DNA from: Silene latifolia
Taxonomy: Eukaryota; Streptophyta; Magnoliopsida; Caryophyllales; Caryophyllaceae
Reading direction: 5' to 3'
Assembly (NCBI RefSeq): GCF_048544455.1
Contig: NC_133537.1
Span: 147,538,058 to 147,602,057, forward strand
Length of the DNA stretch: 64,000 bases
Each line of letters starts with the position of its first letter. The stretch's first letter is position 1. A model generated the notes under the pieces. It made no database searches. It worked only from the letters and a program-made list of their open reading frames with translations, and was not told the origin of the DNA. Shown here one piece after another: positions 10,812-21,596 of the stretch. The position numbers and the translations under genes were made by a program.

Positions 10812-10827
10812 GTCAAAGTGGGGGCTC
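10812..10827 (+). other. Polypurine tract of element F
   Basis: GTCAAAGTGGGGGCTC directly precedes the LTR start TGTAGATACC. A purine-rich tract at this position primes plus-strand DNA synthesis in Ty3/gypsy elements. A near copy (ATCTGGGGGCTC) lies about 50 bp upstream at 10768-10780. Confidence 0.8.
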
Positions 10828-13284
10828 TGTAGATACCCAGTATCTGCTGAGACTCCAACAAACACCCGATGATTATCAGACTATAATATATTTTGGAATC
10901 GCGGCGTTTGATCGACTGTTTGTGTACAACTTTACGTCGGAAAACTTAAAACGATTTCGAAAATAAAACATTTCAAAATGTTTCAAATATACTTGGAGTG
11001 TTTAATGCACGACGACGGGGTCGCAATGACAGTAACTATAGTCAAAACCGACACCGGACCAAAAACCGACTCCAAAATTCAAATCCCGACTCCAACAACG
11101 AGTCAAACCGAATCAACCACCAAAAACAAAACTTTTCAAACCTTCTACCTTTAGTTTTCCCGGATTCATGAATGGTCAAGTACCAAACATGTGACTACAA
11201 AACCTAGGATAGAACAAATCATGATTGCGTTTGTTGTGAAAGTGACAAGACAACTCGAAGAACCGCGATGTGGCTCGCGCCTCTTTGAGCAGCCCAAGTG
11301 GCCACGTCGCTCATAACTCACACAACCACTCATTCTTCTATAAATACCCCTCAAATGCCCCCCATTTTAGACTCACGCGAGTGTTCGCCCCCTCTTTTCT
11401 CCCTTAAAATTCTCGACTCGACTTCTTACGTCACAATCCGACGCGTGTTTACGACCTACCGACCGTAAATACAAGCCTTACACAATGTTTGGTACCGTCA
11501 TCATGCATTAAATCACTTGACCGACCACTTCGACCACTACACCGTCACTAAACTTAAAACACTCTTTTTTACTTACCAAAAAGGTTTTAAACCGAGTTTT
11601 TTCTGATCAAACGAGTTGTTACACTTACGTCGGTCACTCGCCATAACCAAACATGTAAGTATGAGGGTGTAAAAATCCTCTTTTATTATGTTTTCATTTG
11701 TTTCATGACTATAACATGCTAAAACATGCATAACATGAACCAAAACATGGGATAAACGAGCCAAAACTGATTTTTGGCCTGAGACAGAAGCCCCTTGGTT
11801 CGCCGGCTTGACCGCGCCTAAATGGGGTGTCCAGGTCAGAGATCAACCGTGTTTGTTCTCGTCATTTCCCTTTAATTCATTTTCATATTTGTAATCGGTT
11901 TTTACAATTTCAAATATTTTCAAACCCTTTTTATTTTATTTCATTTGTTTTAACCATAAAGCATTTTTCACCCTTGGTTCCTCATACCATGACGGTTAAA
12001 TCCGTGTTTCGGTGATAATATTTGGTTAATGACATTTAAAAGGTATTTTAAAACCTTTTATTTCATTTCTTTACATTTCCAAAATAAATATATTAGTCAC
12101 GAACACAAAGTCATCCTTGGTTCTACATACCATGCCGGATTTTAACCCGGGTTCGATGATGAGTATCGACTAATTATATCCAAATGAACTTAAAACAATT
12201 AGTTCATAATTACTTTCAAAACTACACATGTCAAGTTTGTCAAATCGAACCCGACACCGAATATTATCAAAACAATGATGATTATTCGAGTCTAGTTCTT
12301 CAAATCAACAAATGCGGTCTAAACGACGCTTTGAAATCAAACCGGGTTTAAATACCCATTTTTTTTTACATGTTTTATAACGTTTTTCGAATAGTCAGAA
12401 CACGGCATACAACCGTTGGTTGACTCGCGCCTAAACGGGCCCTTTATTCCTCATTTTCAAAACCAGGGAGAAGCCCCCTATACCGCCGGCTGGCTCGCGC
12501 CTCATGCGGCCCTGGCACAGGCCTGTTCCTTCCAAAGATTAGTCTAGGACGATCCCGACTCCGGTTAGCCCGGATATAAGACGGATCAGATGACTATTTG
12601 TTTATTCACAATCACATTTGCAAAACGCTTTACTAAGACAAATGGATCACGTTATGCACCCTAAACCTAATACGGTAAATGGATGTTTAATTTCCGTCTT
12701 GCATGTAAATCAATTATTAATCCAACTCGACATCTTATACTTTATACTTGGATTAAACCAACTGACTTAGAAAGCTCTCACATTTAAGGTTTAAATTATT
12801 GGATGCGCATTCATGCATTTAAACCGTTTTATCAGCTTTTGCATTCAACCAACCAAGATCGATCAGTAGAGGCCGCTACCGCGGGCGGGATTGGGTGTCT
12901 GATTAAAGGGCTTCCCAATACGTACCTTCACCTCTTACTCAGAAACTTTGGATAGTGGACGACCTTATCCAGGGCGTACGAGAGTCATTCTAGAGATATG
13001 ATGCTAAAGAGGGACGATTTCTTTATCTTTAGTACCTATGTCAAACGCTGCTTTGTGCTTCGATTTGACCGAGGTATAAAGTGGATTTTGAACGGGTTCC
13101 AAGCATCCCACAAATGCTTGGTGGCGACTCCGAACATCTCTAATCGTTTCGAGGCCCTTACCGAGACGAAACCGACCGATCTAAAACTATCCGGTCGAAA
13201 GCATTTTTACGCCGCCGAGCGTGGCTTTCAAAAGACCGATATTCGTCCACAGATTGGCTTGGCGTGTAGGTGGCTATGTCCACA
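10828..13284 (+). repeat. 3' LTR of Tat element F (2,457 bp)
   Basis: It starts TGTAGATACC right after the polypurine tract and ends GTCCACA, next to sequence of element A. The ends form a short imperfect inverted repeat (TGTAGA/TGTGGA). It contains a TATAAATA at 11339, several GC-rich CTCGCGCCT cassettes, and a TGGTGGCGACTCCGAACATC box at 13120-13139 of a kind common near the end of Tat LTRs. The mate LTR is outside the window, so divergence cannot be judged. Confidence 0.85.
11339..11346 (+). promoter_or_regulatory. TATA box in Tat 3' LTR
   Basis: TATAAATA is followed by a C-rich stretch (CCCCTCAAATGCCCCCC), as in many plant LTR promoters. Transcription would be expected to start about 30 bp downstream, which would place U3 at about 10828-11370. 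Confidence 0.6.
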
Positions 13285-13289
13285 GAGAC
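13285..13289. other. Probable right target duplication of element F
   Basis: GAGAC follows the LTR end. In the uninterrupted homologue at 25714 the sequence runs ATGAGACAATTAGCGGG, so the break lies at or next to GAGAC. The left copy is outside the window, so the duplication is inferred. Confidence 0.5.
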
Positions 13290-14211
13290 AATTAGCGGGT
13301 CTCACTCTGCCCCTTTAGTTCACAACAAGATATCCATGAGGTAAGATGCCTTCTTCCAAGGCAAGGTGGAGCTTGCAAAAATGGCGATGTATCCTAACAT
13401 TTAAGCACACAAAATCAAGTAAGGGATGTATCTACAAAAACAATAGCCACTTAACTCATCTAAGTGGCAGAAATCATCTAGAGGGGAAGTAATCTAAGGG
13501 TACACGTTCCATTGTAGATATAATTTCTCCAAGTTACTAAGTCTAAAAGGATACCAACAAATCACCTCCAAGTTGTGTTAAACTAGGGTACTTTCATCCC
13601 CAATCGCTAAGTGCTTTTGTCAAGAGTAGACTCCCTATGGTGTTAGAAACACTGTAGGATCACGGAATTCCCCATCTTGCCTAGACAAGAAGAAGGGTTT
13701 TCCCCTCTCCATCATGCAACAAAGAAAGGAACATCAATGGATAAAAGGGATCAATATGTTTTGAGTTTCACAATGGTAGTAGTTTGCCTTTTGGGTTTAT
13801 TTTTCCCCCATTTTTGTAGAATTTGACTACATGATTCATGCTTTCTATTGTTCGGAGAGCTAATTTGAATTAACTCGGATTGCTTGTGACAAAACTTCCC
13901 CAAACCGGTTAAATTAATGGGTGAAGTTAGGCCACAAGGCCATGCATGCAATTCTATGCAAAATGCAAATTGTCATTTTGGATTTTCAAGTGGGAACAAA
14001 AATTATCATCACCTTGATGTTGCTAAGGTGGAAATAGTCCTTAAATTTTACAGGGACACTAACAAAGGCCGAAACCGAAACAACAATGATTATTTAAATT
14101 AAGTTAGAATGCTATTTCAAATTTTGACATAAAAATGATAGAGGGAAACGAAAAGCTCACACATGCCATGTTGGGTGCCTCTTGCCCGCTCCACCAAGCC
14201 AATGAACTTCT
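13285..14211 (-). other. Athila 3' untranslated region of element A
   Basis: This is noncoding and matches the 3' regions of C (25619-27566) and, inverted, B (43626-45781). Shared blocks include GAGACAATTAGCGGGTCTCAC, AAGGCAAGGTGG..TTGC.AAAATGGCGA and AGAGTAGACTCCCTATGGTG. It is about half as long as in B and C, so A has an internal deletion or belongs to a shorter subfamily. The missing last ~120 bp before the LTR lies beyond element F. Confidence 0.75.
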
Positions 14212-15742
14212 TCACTTGTCGCCATCCTCTCCTCCAAGATCATCAACCCAATTTGCTCTAGACTCATCACTTTCATAGAAATCCATGAACTCGTCCCCAT
14301 CACTATTTATCTCCACGGTGTCGCCACCACTCGACCCCACTCCTTCTCCATTGCCATTGCCATTTGCTCCATCATTTTCATGAACCGAATTTGGGAAGAG
14401 AATGTCAATTTGATCCCAAGAGGGAAGTGCTCCCTCTTCATCAATTTGCCCTTGGCGTGCTATCCGGTGGAAGCTAGGATTGAGAGCATAGTAGTTGTCT
14501 ACCTTGTCGTTGTATTGTTGGTGATGCATAGCTTGAAGAAGACCCGTGGCAAAATAATCCCTTGGAAGGATGAATGGATTGGGATGATTGTAGGGCTGGT
14601 ACGGGAAAGGGTAAGGAGGGATAGCGATATTTTCTTGCTCATTCTTTTGAGGTTCATTCGCTTGTTGTTGTTTTTTAGTAGGAGGTGGGACTTGATGTGC
14701 TTTACATGCGCTTCCGGGTACTAGATAGGATGGTACTCGGGAAAGAGAACCCATTGTCGGTGAAATTCTCGTCAAACCCTCTATTGGAAGAATTAGAGGG
14801 TTGATTCCCTTAGTTAACCATTTAATTTTCCGCTCATAGCCCTCATAGGCTATCCAATGATGATGTTGAAAGATGAGCATTTTATTAATCTTAGTACTAC
14901 CCGGAAGGTGCACATAAGAGTTATTTTTGTTGAAGTTTGGGTTGAAAAACTTTGCAAGTCTCGTCACTAGGCCTCCATTGACGATATGTTTCGTCCCACT
15001 ATCATTCCCGTTCCTAGGCCGCGCCCATCTTTCAAGTAGCACCAATGGGGCATTGAACTTACAATCACTTTTTCCTTGGATTTTCAAGTAAGACTCCATA
15101 AAAGTGAGATCAAGCTCATTCACAATGGCGGGCTCACGGCGAGCAAGTAGGGTGCCCTCTATGATTCAATAAGTGAACCGAATGATAGGGTTATGAATAT
15201 ATGAAGTCGAGCAATCCTTGATTCTTGACAAATCTCGGCCCGTTAAGGCTCACCAAAGGGGCTCTACACTATAATTTCGAGGCTTTGAAGATCGAGTAGG
15301 TGACACATCTAGTCCTAGAACATCCGTTAACTCCACTAGGGTCATCATCCTTGACACATTTTCGAGTCAGAACTCTATGCAAATTGTTTTGTTGAGGGTG
15401 GAAATTTTCAAAAAGCTTAGGAATTCAAGCACTTAGGGTCAATATGTGAGTTCATGCATGTGGAACATTGTCGCGAGACCAAATAACTCAAATAGCGCTT
15501 CGGTTTGGTGGTAGATTCCTAGCTTTTTCAATGTTTTATGACAAACAAAATTAGTGAGAAAAATGTTCTTACCCAAAAATCAGTGGAAGACAATTCGTTG
15601 AGCATCGTTGACAAACTCAATGTTGGAAAATTCATCTAGTCTTGAAAGATCATTTATCTCCTCATTTTCCCTTCTTAAAGTGTTGATATGTGAGGTTGAG
15701 GAACTCCCAATGACTCTTGTTCTTCTTTCTTCCCTTGTCATG
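14212..15742 (-). pseudogene. ATHILA-type ORF2 of element A
   Basis: From a Met at 15742 (MTREERRTRVIGSS), the reading has the same blocks as ORF2 in B, C and D: an NDAQRIVF segment, a FVCHKTLKKLGI segment, LARREPAIVNELDLTFMESY, then an open block 15123-14212 with IVNGGLVTRLAKFFNP and PPYPFPYQPYN. The tail is acidic (EINSDGDEFMDFYESDES). The first third has several stops and frameshifts. It matches in kind the Pfam ATHILA ORF-1 family, encoded in Athila elements outside gag-pol; its function is not known, although the position after pol has led to comparison with env. It is clearly more diverged than the other three copies. Confidence 0.75.
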
Positions 15743-16699
15743 AATCTCCTTGGTGTTTTTATTTTGATTTGAACATGAGGACTTTGAAAGTGAAAGTGAA
15801 ATCAAAGCTTCTAAAATAGATCTCTTTGCTTTGTTGAAACCCTAGATTAAGTGAGTTCACGTTTAGAGAGGTTGATTTTTTTCTTGAGGATGAAGTGGGT
15901 TTATTTTGTGTTTTTGTGAGGGGGTTTTGGGTTTAATCTTGGAGAGAGAGGTGATGTGTCTTAATATGTATGGTGGAAAGAGGGGTTTGAAGTAAAAAAG
16001 AAGAGTATCATGGGAGAGAGACGCGTGGACTGAAGGAGGAGTCGGGCGTTTCCTCCTTTTTACAAATTTCTCATGGGCAGGGTGGGACGTGCGGCTTGGA
16101 GTCGGCCCGCCCGTCCTGTGGCTTGAGTCTCCTGTCCCAGGCTTGGGACACCCAGATTTCCACACAACGAAGTAATTGTCTTTTTAGAAGCCGGCAGGGA
16201 CGTGGGTCCTCAGGTCGATCTGCACAGATTTCAGCCCAGTGAAAAATTTTCTTGATATGCACAAAGGGACGCGCGTCTTGAAGGTGATCCGCCCATCCCG
16301 TGGCATGAGACGCCCGTCCCGATCCTAGGATGCCCAGTACAAAAATATTTGATTTGGCTTTGCTCCAACTCCCACGAGCCGAGCCCGGCTCCTGGGGATC
16401 CTCTTTTTTGCTCTTCTTCTTCCTTCCTTCTCTTTCTTAGCCTTGCTACAAGTTTCCCTACACTTGAATTTTCAAATCCTTCACACATCACACTTGACTA
16501 GTGACCCTCCCTCACTTACACTCATGTAAAAAATTGTAGTTAAAGCAAAGAATTAAAATGAAATGCAATGAATTAAAGTGCAAGTAAGTAAGTTAGTATA
16601 TTTACAAGTGGTGGTTTAGGGAGGACTCCGTCAAACTCTCCTCCAATTCAATGCTTAAATCATGGTGGGAGAGGCTCAAGGCGAGTGACCTCAACCTAC
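15743..16699 (-). other. Spacer between pol and ORF2 in element A, with CGNNCG motifs
   Basis: The stretch is noncoding. The part at about 16025-16340 is GC-rich and holds repeated CGCCCGTCC, GACGCG and GGACGCCC-like motifs on the + strand. They are copies of the CGNNCG array seen in the other Athila elements at the equivalent place just upstream of ORF2. The rest is AT-rich, with ORF2's leader in 15743-15900. Confidence 0.65.
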
Positions 16700-17870
16700 C
16701 CTACAAAAGCCCCTTCATAATAAGGCTTGATACGTTGACCATTGACTTTGAACTGATTCCCATCTTCTGACATTAGCTCAAAGTGTCCATACTTTCCAAC
16801 ATTTATGATTACAAAGGGCCGTCCATCCTGAATTCAACTTTCCGAGGAAGAGCCGATATCGAGCGTTGAATAGAAGGACTTTGTCTCCCTTGTGCAAGGG
16901 CTTTTATTTGATTCTCTTACCGTGAATTAGTTTGGTCCGTTCTTTGTAGATTCTTGCATTTTCATAATAGTGGAGCCGGAATTCCTCCAATTCTTCCATT
17001 TGCAAGATCCTTTTCTCTCCACTCAACGTGAGATAAAGATTGAGAGTCTTGATTGCCCAAAAGGCATTGTATTCTAATTCAAGTGGCAAGTGACAAGCCT
17101 TTCCATAGACTAACTTGTAAGGTGAAGTTCATATGGGTGTCTTTTAAGCCGTCCTATAAGCCTAAAAACAGTCATCAAGCTTCATGCTCTAATATTTACG
17201 AGTTTTATTGACAACCTTCTTAAGAATTTGTTTGATCTCTCTATTTGATATTTCGACTTGACCGCTTGTTTGAGGATGATATCCCAAGCCGGTCCTATGT
17301 TGAACACCATACTTTGTCAAGAGAGATGCAAGTTTCTTATCTGGAAATGTGATCCACCATCACTTATAATCGCTCTAGGAACTCCAAATCTGAGGAAGAT
17401 CACTTTCTTTAGGAGCTTGGTGACCGTTTTCGCATCATCGGTTGGGGTAGCAATTGCTTCTACCCACTTGGACACGTAATCAACGGCAACTAGAATGTAT
17501 TTGTTGCCTTGAGAAGATACAAAGGGACCTTGGTAATCAATTCCCCAAACATCAAAGATTTCAACCTCCAAAATGCCTCGTTGTGGCGTCTCATTCCTCC
17601 AAGATATGTTGCCGGTTCTTTGGCAAGGGTCATAATGCATGATAAACTCCCTAGCATCTTCAAACATGGTGGGCCAATAGAAGCCCGATTGTAGGACTTT
17701 GGCAACCATCCTCCTAGCTCCATGGTGTCCTCCATATATGGATGAGTGGCAACCTTCCAAAACTCCTTGCACTTCCCATTGTGGTACACACTTGCGGTAG
17801 AGACCATCACTACATGCTTTGTAGAGGTTGGGATCATCCCAAAAGTATCTCTTTACTTCGAACAAGAGCC
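16700..17870 (-). pseudogene. Athila integrase domain of element A
   Basis: The zinc module is visible in [11 protein letters not shown] and HYDPCQRTG; the first Cys of the usual CxxC is replaced. The catalytic core has Asp in WGIDYQGPF, Asp in IISDGGSHF and Glu in [10 protein letters not shown] (just past a frameshift near 17320-17340). The C-terminal part includes [17 protein letters not shown] and a block ending [13 protein letters not shown], with scattered stops to about 16700. This is the DDE integrase of an Athila-type element and is inactive through frameshift and stops. Confidence 0.85.
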
Positions 17871-19503
17871 TCTTACGTTGATTTTAGTTCAATTTCGGAG
17901 GTAGGACTCCTCCTACAATGTAGTTCGCAAAATCGGCAAACCATGGTGTTGAATACTTCTCAAATTATGTGTGGATGGCCATTAGAACATCATCGAGAAA
18001 GGAATCATTGATTGGTGTATCTTCATCTTCGTTGTCGAATTGAATTCTTGACAAGTGATCCACTACTACATTTTCGGCACCTTTCTTGTCTCTTATCTCT
18101 ATGTCAAATTCTTGGAGTAACAATATCAACCTCAACAAGCGTGGCTTCGATTATTTCTTCTCTAAGAGATGTTTAAGAGCACGGTGGTCCAAAAATAAAA
18201 TAACCTTCGATCTAAGTAGGTAGGAGCGGAACTTGTTCAAAGCATACACTATAGCAAGAAGTTCTTTTTCCGTGGTATCATAGTTGACTTGTTATGCATC
18301 AAGGGTCTTGGTTATATAGTATATAGCATGTAGAGCTTTACCAACTCGTTGGCCAAGAACCGCACCAACGGCGTAGTTACTTGCATCGCACGTTATCTCA
18401 AAAGGTAACTCCCAATTTGGGGGTTGAATGATTGGTGCCGAAATTAGAGCCTCCTTGATCCTATCAAAAGCTTCAACACACTCATGAGTAAATTGAAATG
18501 GGGCATCCTTAAGCAAAAGTTGAGTGAGGGGTTTTGCAATTTTAGAAAAATCTTTTATGAATCGTCGGGAAAACCCCGCATGACCGACAAAACTCCGCAC
18601 CCCTTTGACATTCACAGGTGGCGGTAATTTCTCTATCACTTCAACTTTGGCTTTGTCAACCTCGATGCCCTTTTACGTAATCAAATGACCTAAGACAATG
18701 CCTTCATTGAGCATGAAATGGCACTTTTCCCAATTCAAAACAAGGCTAACATCTTCACATTTTTGCAAGACAAGAGATAAATTATGCAAACAAGAATCAA
18801 AGTCTTTCCCATAAACACTAAAATCATCCATAAAAACCTCCATTATGGTTTCTAAGTAATCGAAAAAGACACTCATCATGCAACGTTGAAAGGTAGCGGG
18901 AGCATTGCATAGCCCAAAGGGCATTCTCCTATATGCAAATGTTCCGTATGGGCAAGTGAAGGTGGTCTTATGTTGGTCATCCGGGTGTATCGGGATTTGG
19001 AAGAATCCCGAGTACCCGTCAAGGTAGCAAAAGAATTTATTAGAGGCAAGCCTCTCAAGAATTTGATCAATGAATAGAAGGGGGAAATGATCCTTTCTTG
19101 TTGTGGAATTCATCTTACGATAATCAATACACATTCGCCAACCGGTGATCTTCCTTATTTGTATTAGTTCGTTCTTGTTGTTTTTCACTACCGTGGTATC
19201 TCCTTTTTTGGGTACCACTTGAACGGGGCTAACCCACAAGGAATCCGATATGGGGTAGATGATTCCCACATCAAGCAATTTCATAACCTCCGCTTTAACA
19301 ATTTCTTGCATGTGGGAGTTTAGTCTCCTTTGTCCTTGGATGGTATGTCTATGGTCTTCCTCTAGATGAATCCTATGCATGCAAAAGTCGGGGATTATTC
19401 CCTTAAGGTCATCTAGACTATAACCTATAGCCTTTACATGTTCTTTCAACATACCAAGCAAACTTTCCAATTGACCATCATCATGTTTTTTATTGACAAT
19501 CAC
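17871..19503 (-). pseudogene. Athila reverse transcriptase and RNase H of element A
   Basis: The open block 19503-18673 holds the fingers and palm: HMQEIVKAEVMKLLDVGIIY, VQVVPKKGDTTVV, GWRMCIDYRKMN, LDGYSGFFQI, MPFGLCNAPATFQR and the catalytic box VFMDDFSVYG (FMDD in place of YVDD). The block 18639-18292 has the thumb (GHAGFSRRFIKDFSKI) and the start of RNase H, with Asp in FEITCDASNYAVGAVLG. RNase H continues with breaks to about 17871 (YALNKFRSYLL, FLDHRALKHLL). A stop at 18672-18670 and others break the frame. Only one RNase H is present, as expected for Athila and unlike the Tat element at the left end. Confidence 0.9.
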
Positions 19504-19506
19504 GGG

Positions 19507-19893
19507 TTAGATTTTAGACTCATCAAGGTAAGAATACTTAAAATTAGAGGGAAGGGGTTTTAGATATGGTGTTTGTACCTTGACCTCTACCTTTGATGGT
19601 TCATTGAGAATAGTTTCCACCTCCATTACGCTTTCCAACTCTATCACACTTTCTACTCGCATTGCTTGTTCCACCTTGATGGGTTCTGATGATTCTTTGA
19701 GGATGATGTCTATCCTCATGGATTGCTCATAGGTGAGCTCTTTGTTGGCTAAAGCGGCCTCAAGGAGATCTACTTCTAATGCCCAATGTTTACCGTTGGC
19801 CTCACTTGCTTCCAAGGCCTCCAGTGCTTCCAAAGGGTCTTTGATGAGAGCAGAACTTGCATGGTCCTCTACACAACAATCTATAAGGTCCAT
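19507..19893 (-). pseudogene. N-terminal pol segment of element A, first ORF after the leader
   Basis: A 128-codon block starts with MDLIDCCVEDHAS and ends KPLPSNFKYSYLDESKI, then a stop at 19509-19507. It is the segment that joins protease to reverse transcriptase in Athila polyproteins; the KPLP...YLDE box is typical of that junction. Here it directly follows the leader with no gag or protease, so this Met would be the first start codon of the element's RNA. Internal repeats (EALEALEASEA, VESVIELESVMEVE) are low-complexity. Confidence 0.65.
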
Positions 19894-20008
19894 CTAACAA
19901 TTTAAAATAAGATAAAAAGTTGAAAAGTATCTTGAGGAAATGTTTTCCCCCAAGGCAAAGAAAGACACAACTAAAAGCAAAGATTGATAACAACTCAATT
20001 GAACACCG

Positions 20009-20026
20009 TCCCCTGCAACGACGCCA
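20009..20026 (-). other. Primer binding site of element A (tRNA-Asp type)
   Basis: On the - strand it reads TGGCGTCGTTGCAGGGGA, four bases inside the LTR end. The plant tRNA-Asp complement is TGGCGCCGTTGCCGGGGA, which differs at two positions. Confidence 0.85.
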
Positions 20027-20030
20027 TTTT

Positions 20031-21596
20031 TGATTCAGTTTACAACTTTGTCGTCTAAGCTAACCAATCAAAACAATATTTATAATCTAAACAAACTACT
20101 CTTAGTAGAGTGGTGAGTAAAGGTCGGATCCCAAGGGACAGGTATTGGATTAAATTATCAATTGCAAGTAGCTATGTCTTAGGGTGTCACAATTTAGTTT
20201 GGATTGAGATGGTTATCTAAACTACTAGGCAAGTGAAACAAAGTAAGTAAAGTAAATGATAATGTAAAGAATTGATAAAAGGTACTAGGGTGTCATGGGT
20301 TTATAGGGGATTCATGGTGGAGACCATACAAACATGTTTACATAGATGCAAGCAATTATTGTTGTAGTAGAATAGAGTTAGTTTATGTCTTACAATTCCT
20401 AGGAAGATTTGGGTCCCGGAGCCGAGTCGATCAAGAGTGTACAACATCTACAAGTCGACTTAGTTTATTCCTAATAAACTATACGCATGGTCTAACAAGC
20501 CTTGAGTTAGTTTATATCTTACAAGTCTTGTTGAATGGATAAGAGATTCATGCAAGGTTGTCAATCAAGCAATTCATCAAGCATAACATGTGTATAAGTT
20601 GAAACTAAAACAAGCAAGCATTCTTATGAAAACATATTTGCTTAAGTATGGATCAACCCCCATGATTGGTTCCTCTAATCCCCCATTAACCCTAGCTAGG
20701 TGACTACTCACTCATGATCATGGTAAACATGCTAATAGGGGTGTCAATCATATTAACAAGTCCAAACACGATGAATGATTAGGATAACAAACAATAATTA
20801 AGCAAAGGGTAACGAAATTGTACTGAACTTATGAAGAACAAATAGAAGGAAAGAATAATAGAAGAAAACTTGATTGATGAATGAAGAGTTGTCAATTCTT
20901 CAATAAACCCAAAATAATCTTCCAATTCCTCAACTAGATCTAAGAATTCTTCAACAATAATAAAGGAAGGATTAATATGTAATTAAGCTAATTGATTTCT
21001 AATCTACTCTAATGACTTAATGCTCATCGCCTAATACAATGGAGTATTTATACTAAGTACAAGTATTAGGGTAACTAAGGGCTTAAATGACGATTAAGTC
21101 CCTAAGATGAAGATTAATGCCTTGCAAGTCCCATGAGGAGTCCTACGACCCGCCTATGTTGGACACTCGTGCTGCTTGAGGATTCGCCCGTCCTGTCGTT
21201 GGGACGCCCAGATTTAGCCTTTGGTCGCCCGACTTGAGGTCGGGACGCCCGGATTGTTACACAGCTTGGCTTCTCTTCTTCTTGACTGCCTCAAGATCTG
21301 TGGGGATCATTGAGGAGTCGTGGGGGTCTTCATCAATGCCTATTTTACTTGGTTTGTTAACTTAGGCCTTTAGTATTGGTATCCTCTTTGTTGCTTGGTC
21401 GTTATCTGCGATCAATTTAGCTCCGCTTTTGCTTCCATATGTGCAAGGCTTAGCATCCTCCCCTACAAAGGGCACTAAAACCTCGTAGAATGTGCAAAAT
21501 AGGGAACATAAGATAGAAACGACCCTAATAAGTACTAGAAAGCATGGAAACGAGGGTAGTTAGGGGACTAAATGTGCGAAATATGAGCCACATCAA
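20031..21596 (-). repeat. 5' LTR of element A (1,566 bp)
   Basis: On the + strand it runs from TGATTCAG to GCCACATCA; on its own strand it starts TGATGTGG and ends CTGAATCA. It is related along its length to the LTRs of B, C and D (shared TAGGTGTCATGGGTT-type and TGAGTGAGTAG blocks). It contains a TATA box and a short CGNNCG array at about 21125-21265. Its mate is outside the window. Confidence 0.88.
21045..21052 (-). promoter_or_regulatory. TATA box in LTR of element A
   Basis: TATTTATA on the + strand (TATAAATA on the - strand) sits at the same LTR position as the TATA boxes of B, C and D. It is the likely start of element transcription. Confidence 0.6.

Larger units (their letters stand above)
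7160..12512 (+). repeat. Dispersed GC-rich cassette with CTCGCGCCT core
   Basis: At least seven copies of a 20-45 bp cassette lie in the Tat 3' region and LTR: about 7160-7205, 7262-7292, 9550-9608, 11262-11295, 11785-11829, 12412-12442 and 12466-12512. The shared layout is AAGCCCC, then (TT)CGCC(GG), then (TGG)CTCGCGCCT, then a GGC(C) or GGG close. The surroundings are AT-rich, so each copy stands out as a CpG cluster. No known family motif is recognised. Confidence 0.6.
1..13284 (+). mobile_element. Element F: Tat-lineage Ty3/gypsy retrotransposon, 3' part
   Basis: The order seen is protease, reverse transcriptase, RNase H, second RNase H, integrase, antisense ORF, long 3' region, polypurine tract and LTR. 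A second RNase H and an antisense ORF after integrase are known traits of the Tat (Ogre/Retand) lineage. The 5' LTR, gag and the protease active site lie left of the window. The right end reads TGTCCACA at 13277-13284, and the LTR starts TGTAGA at 10828, an imperfect inverted pair. Beyond 13284 the sequence is the 3' untranslated region of element A: the same stretch is uninterrupted in C (near 25714) and, inverted, in B (near 45690). This shows that F inserted into A. Coding parts carry several stops and frameshifts, so F is not autonomous as it stands. Confidence 0.9.
13285..21596 (-). mobile_element. Element A: gag-less Athila retrotransposon
   Basis: Read on the - strand: 5' LTR (21596-20031), tRNA-Asp primer site, a short leader, pol without gag (19893-16700), a spacer, ATHILA-type ORF2 (15742-14212) and a 3' untranslated region cut at 13285 by element F. 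The 3' LTR must lie left of F, outside the window. Gag and protease are absent: only about 115 bp separate the primer site from the first pol codon block. The right end sits in B's 5' LTR, which begins abruptly at 21597. Confidence 0.88.

Noticed and set aside
12998-13318. Open frame of 106 codons near the end of the Tat LTR
   Set aside because: It crosses the LTR/element A border, so it cannot be a conserved gene.
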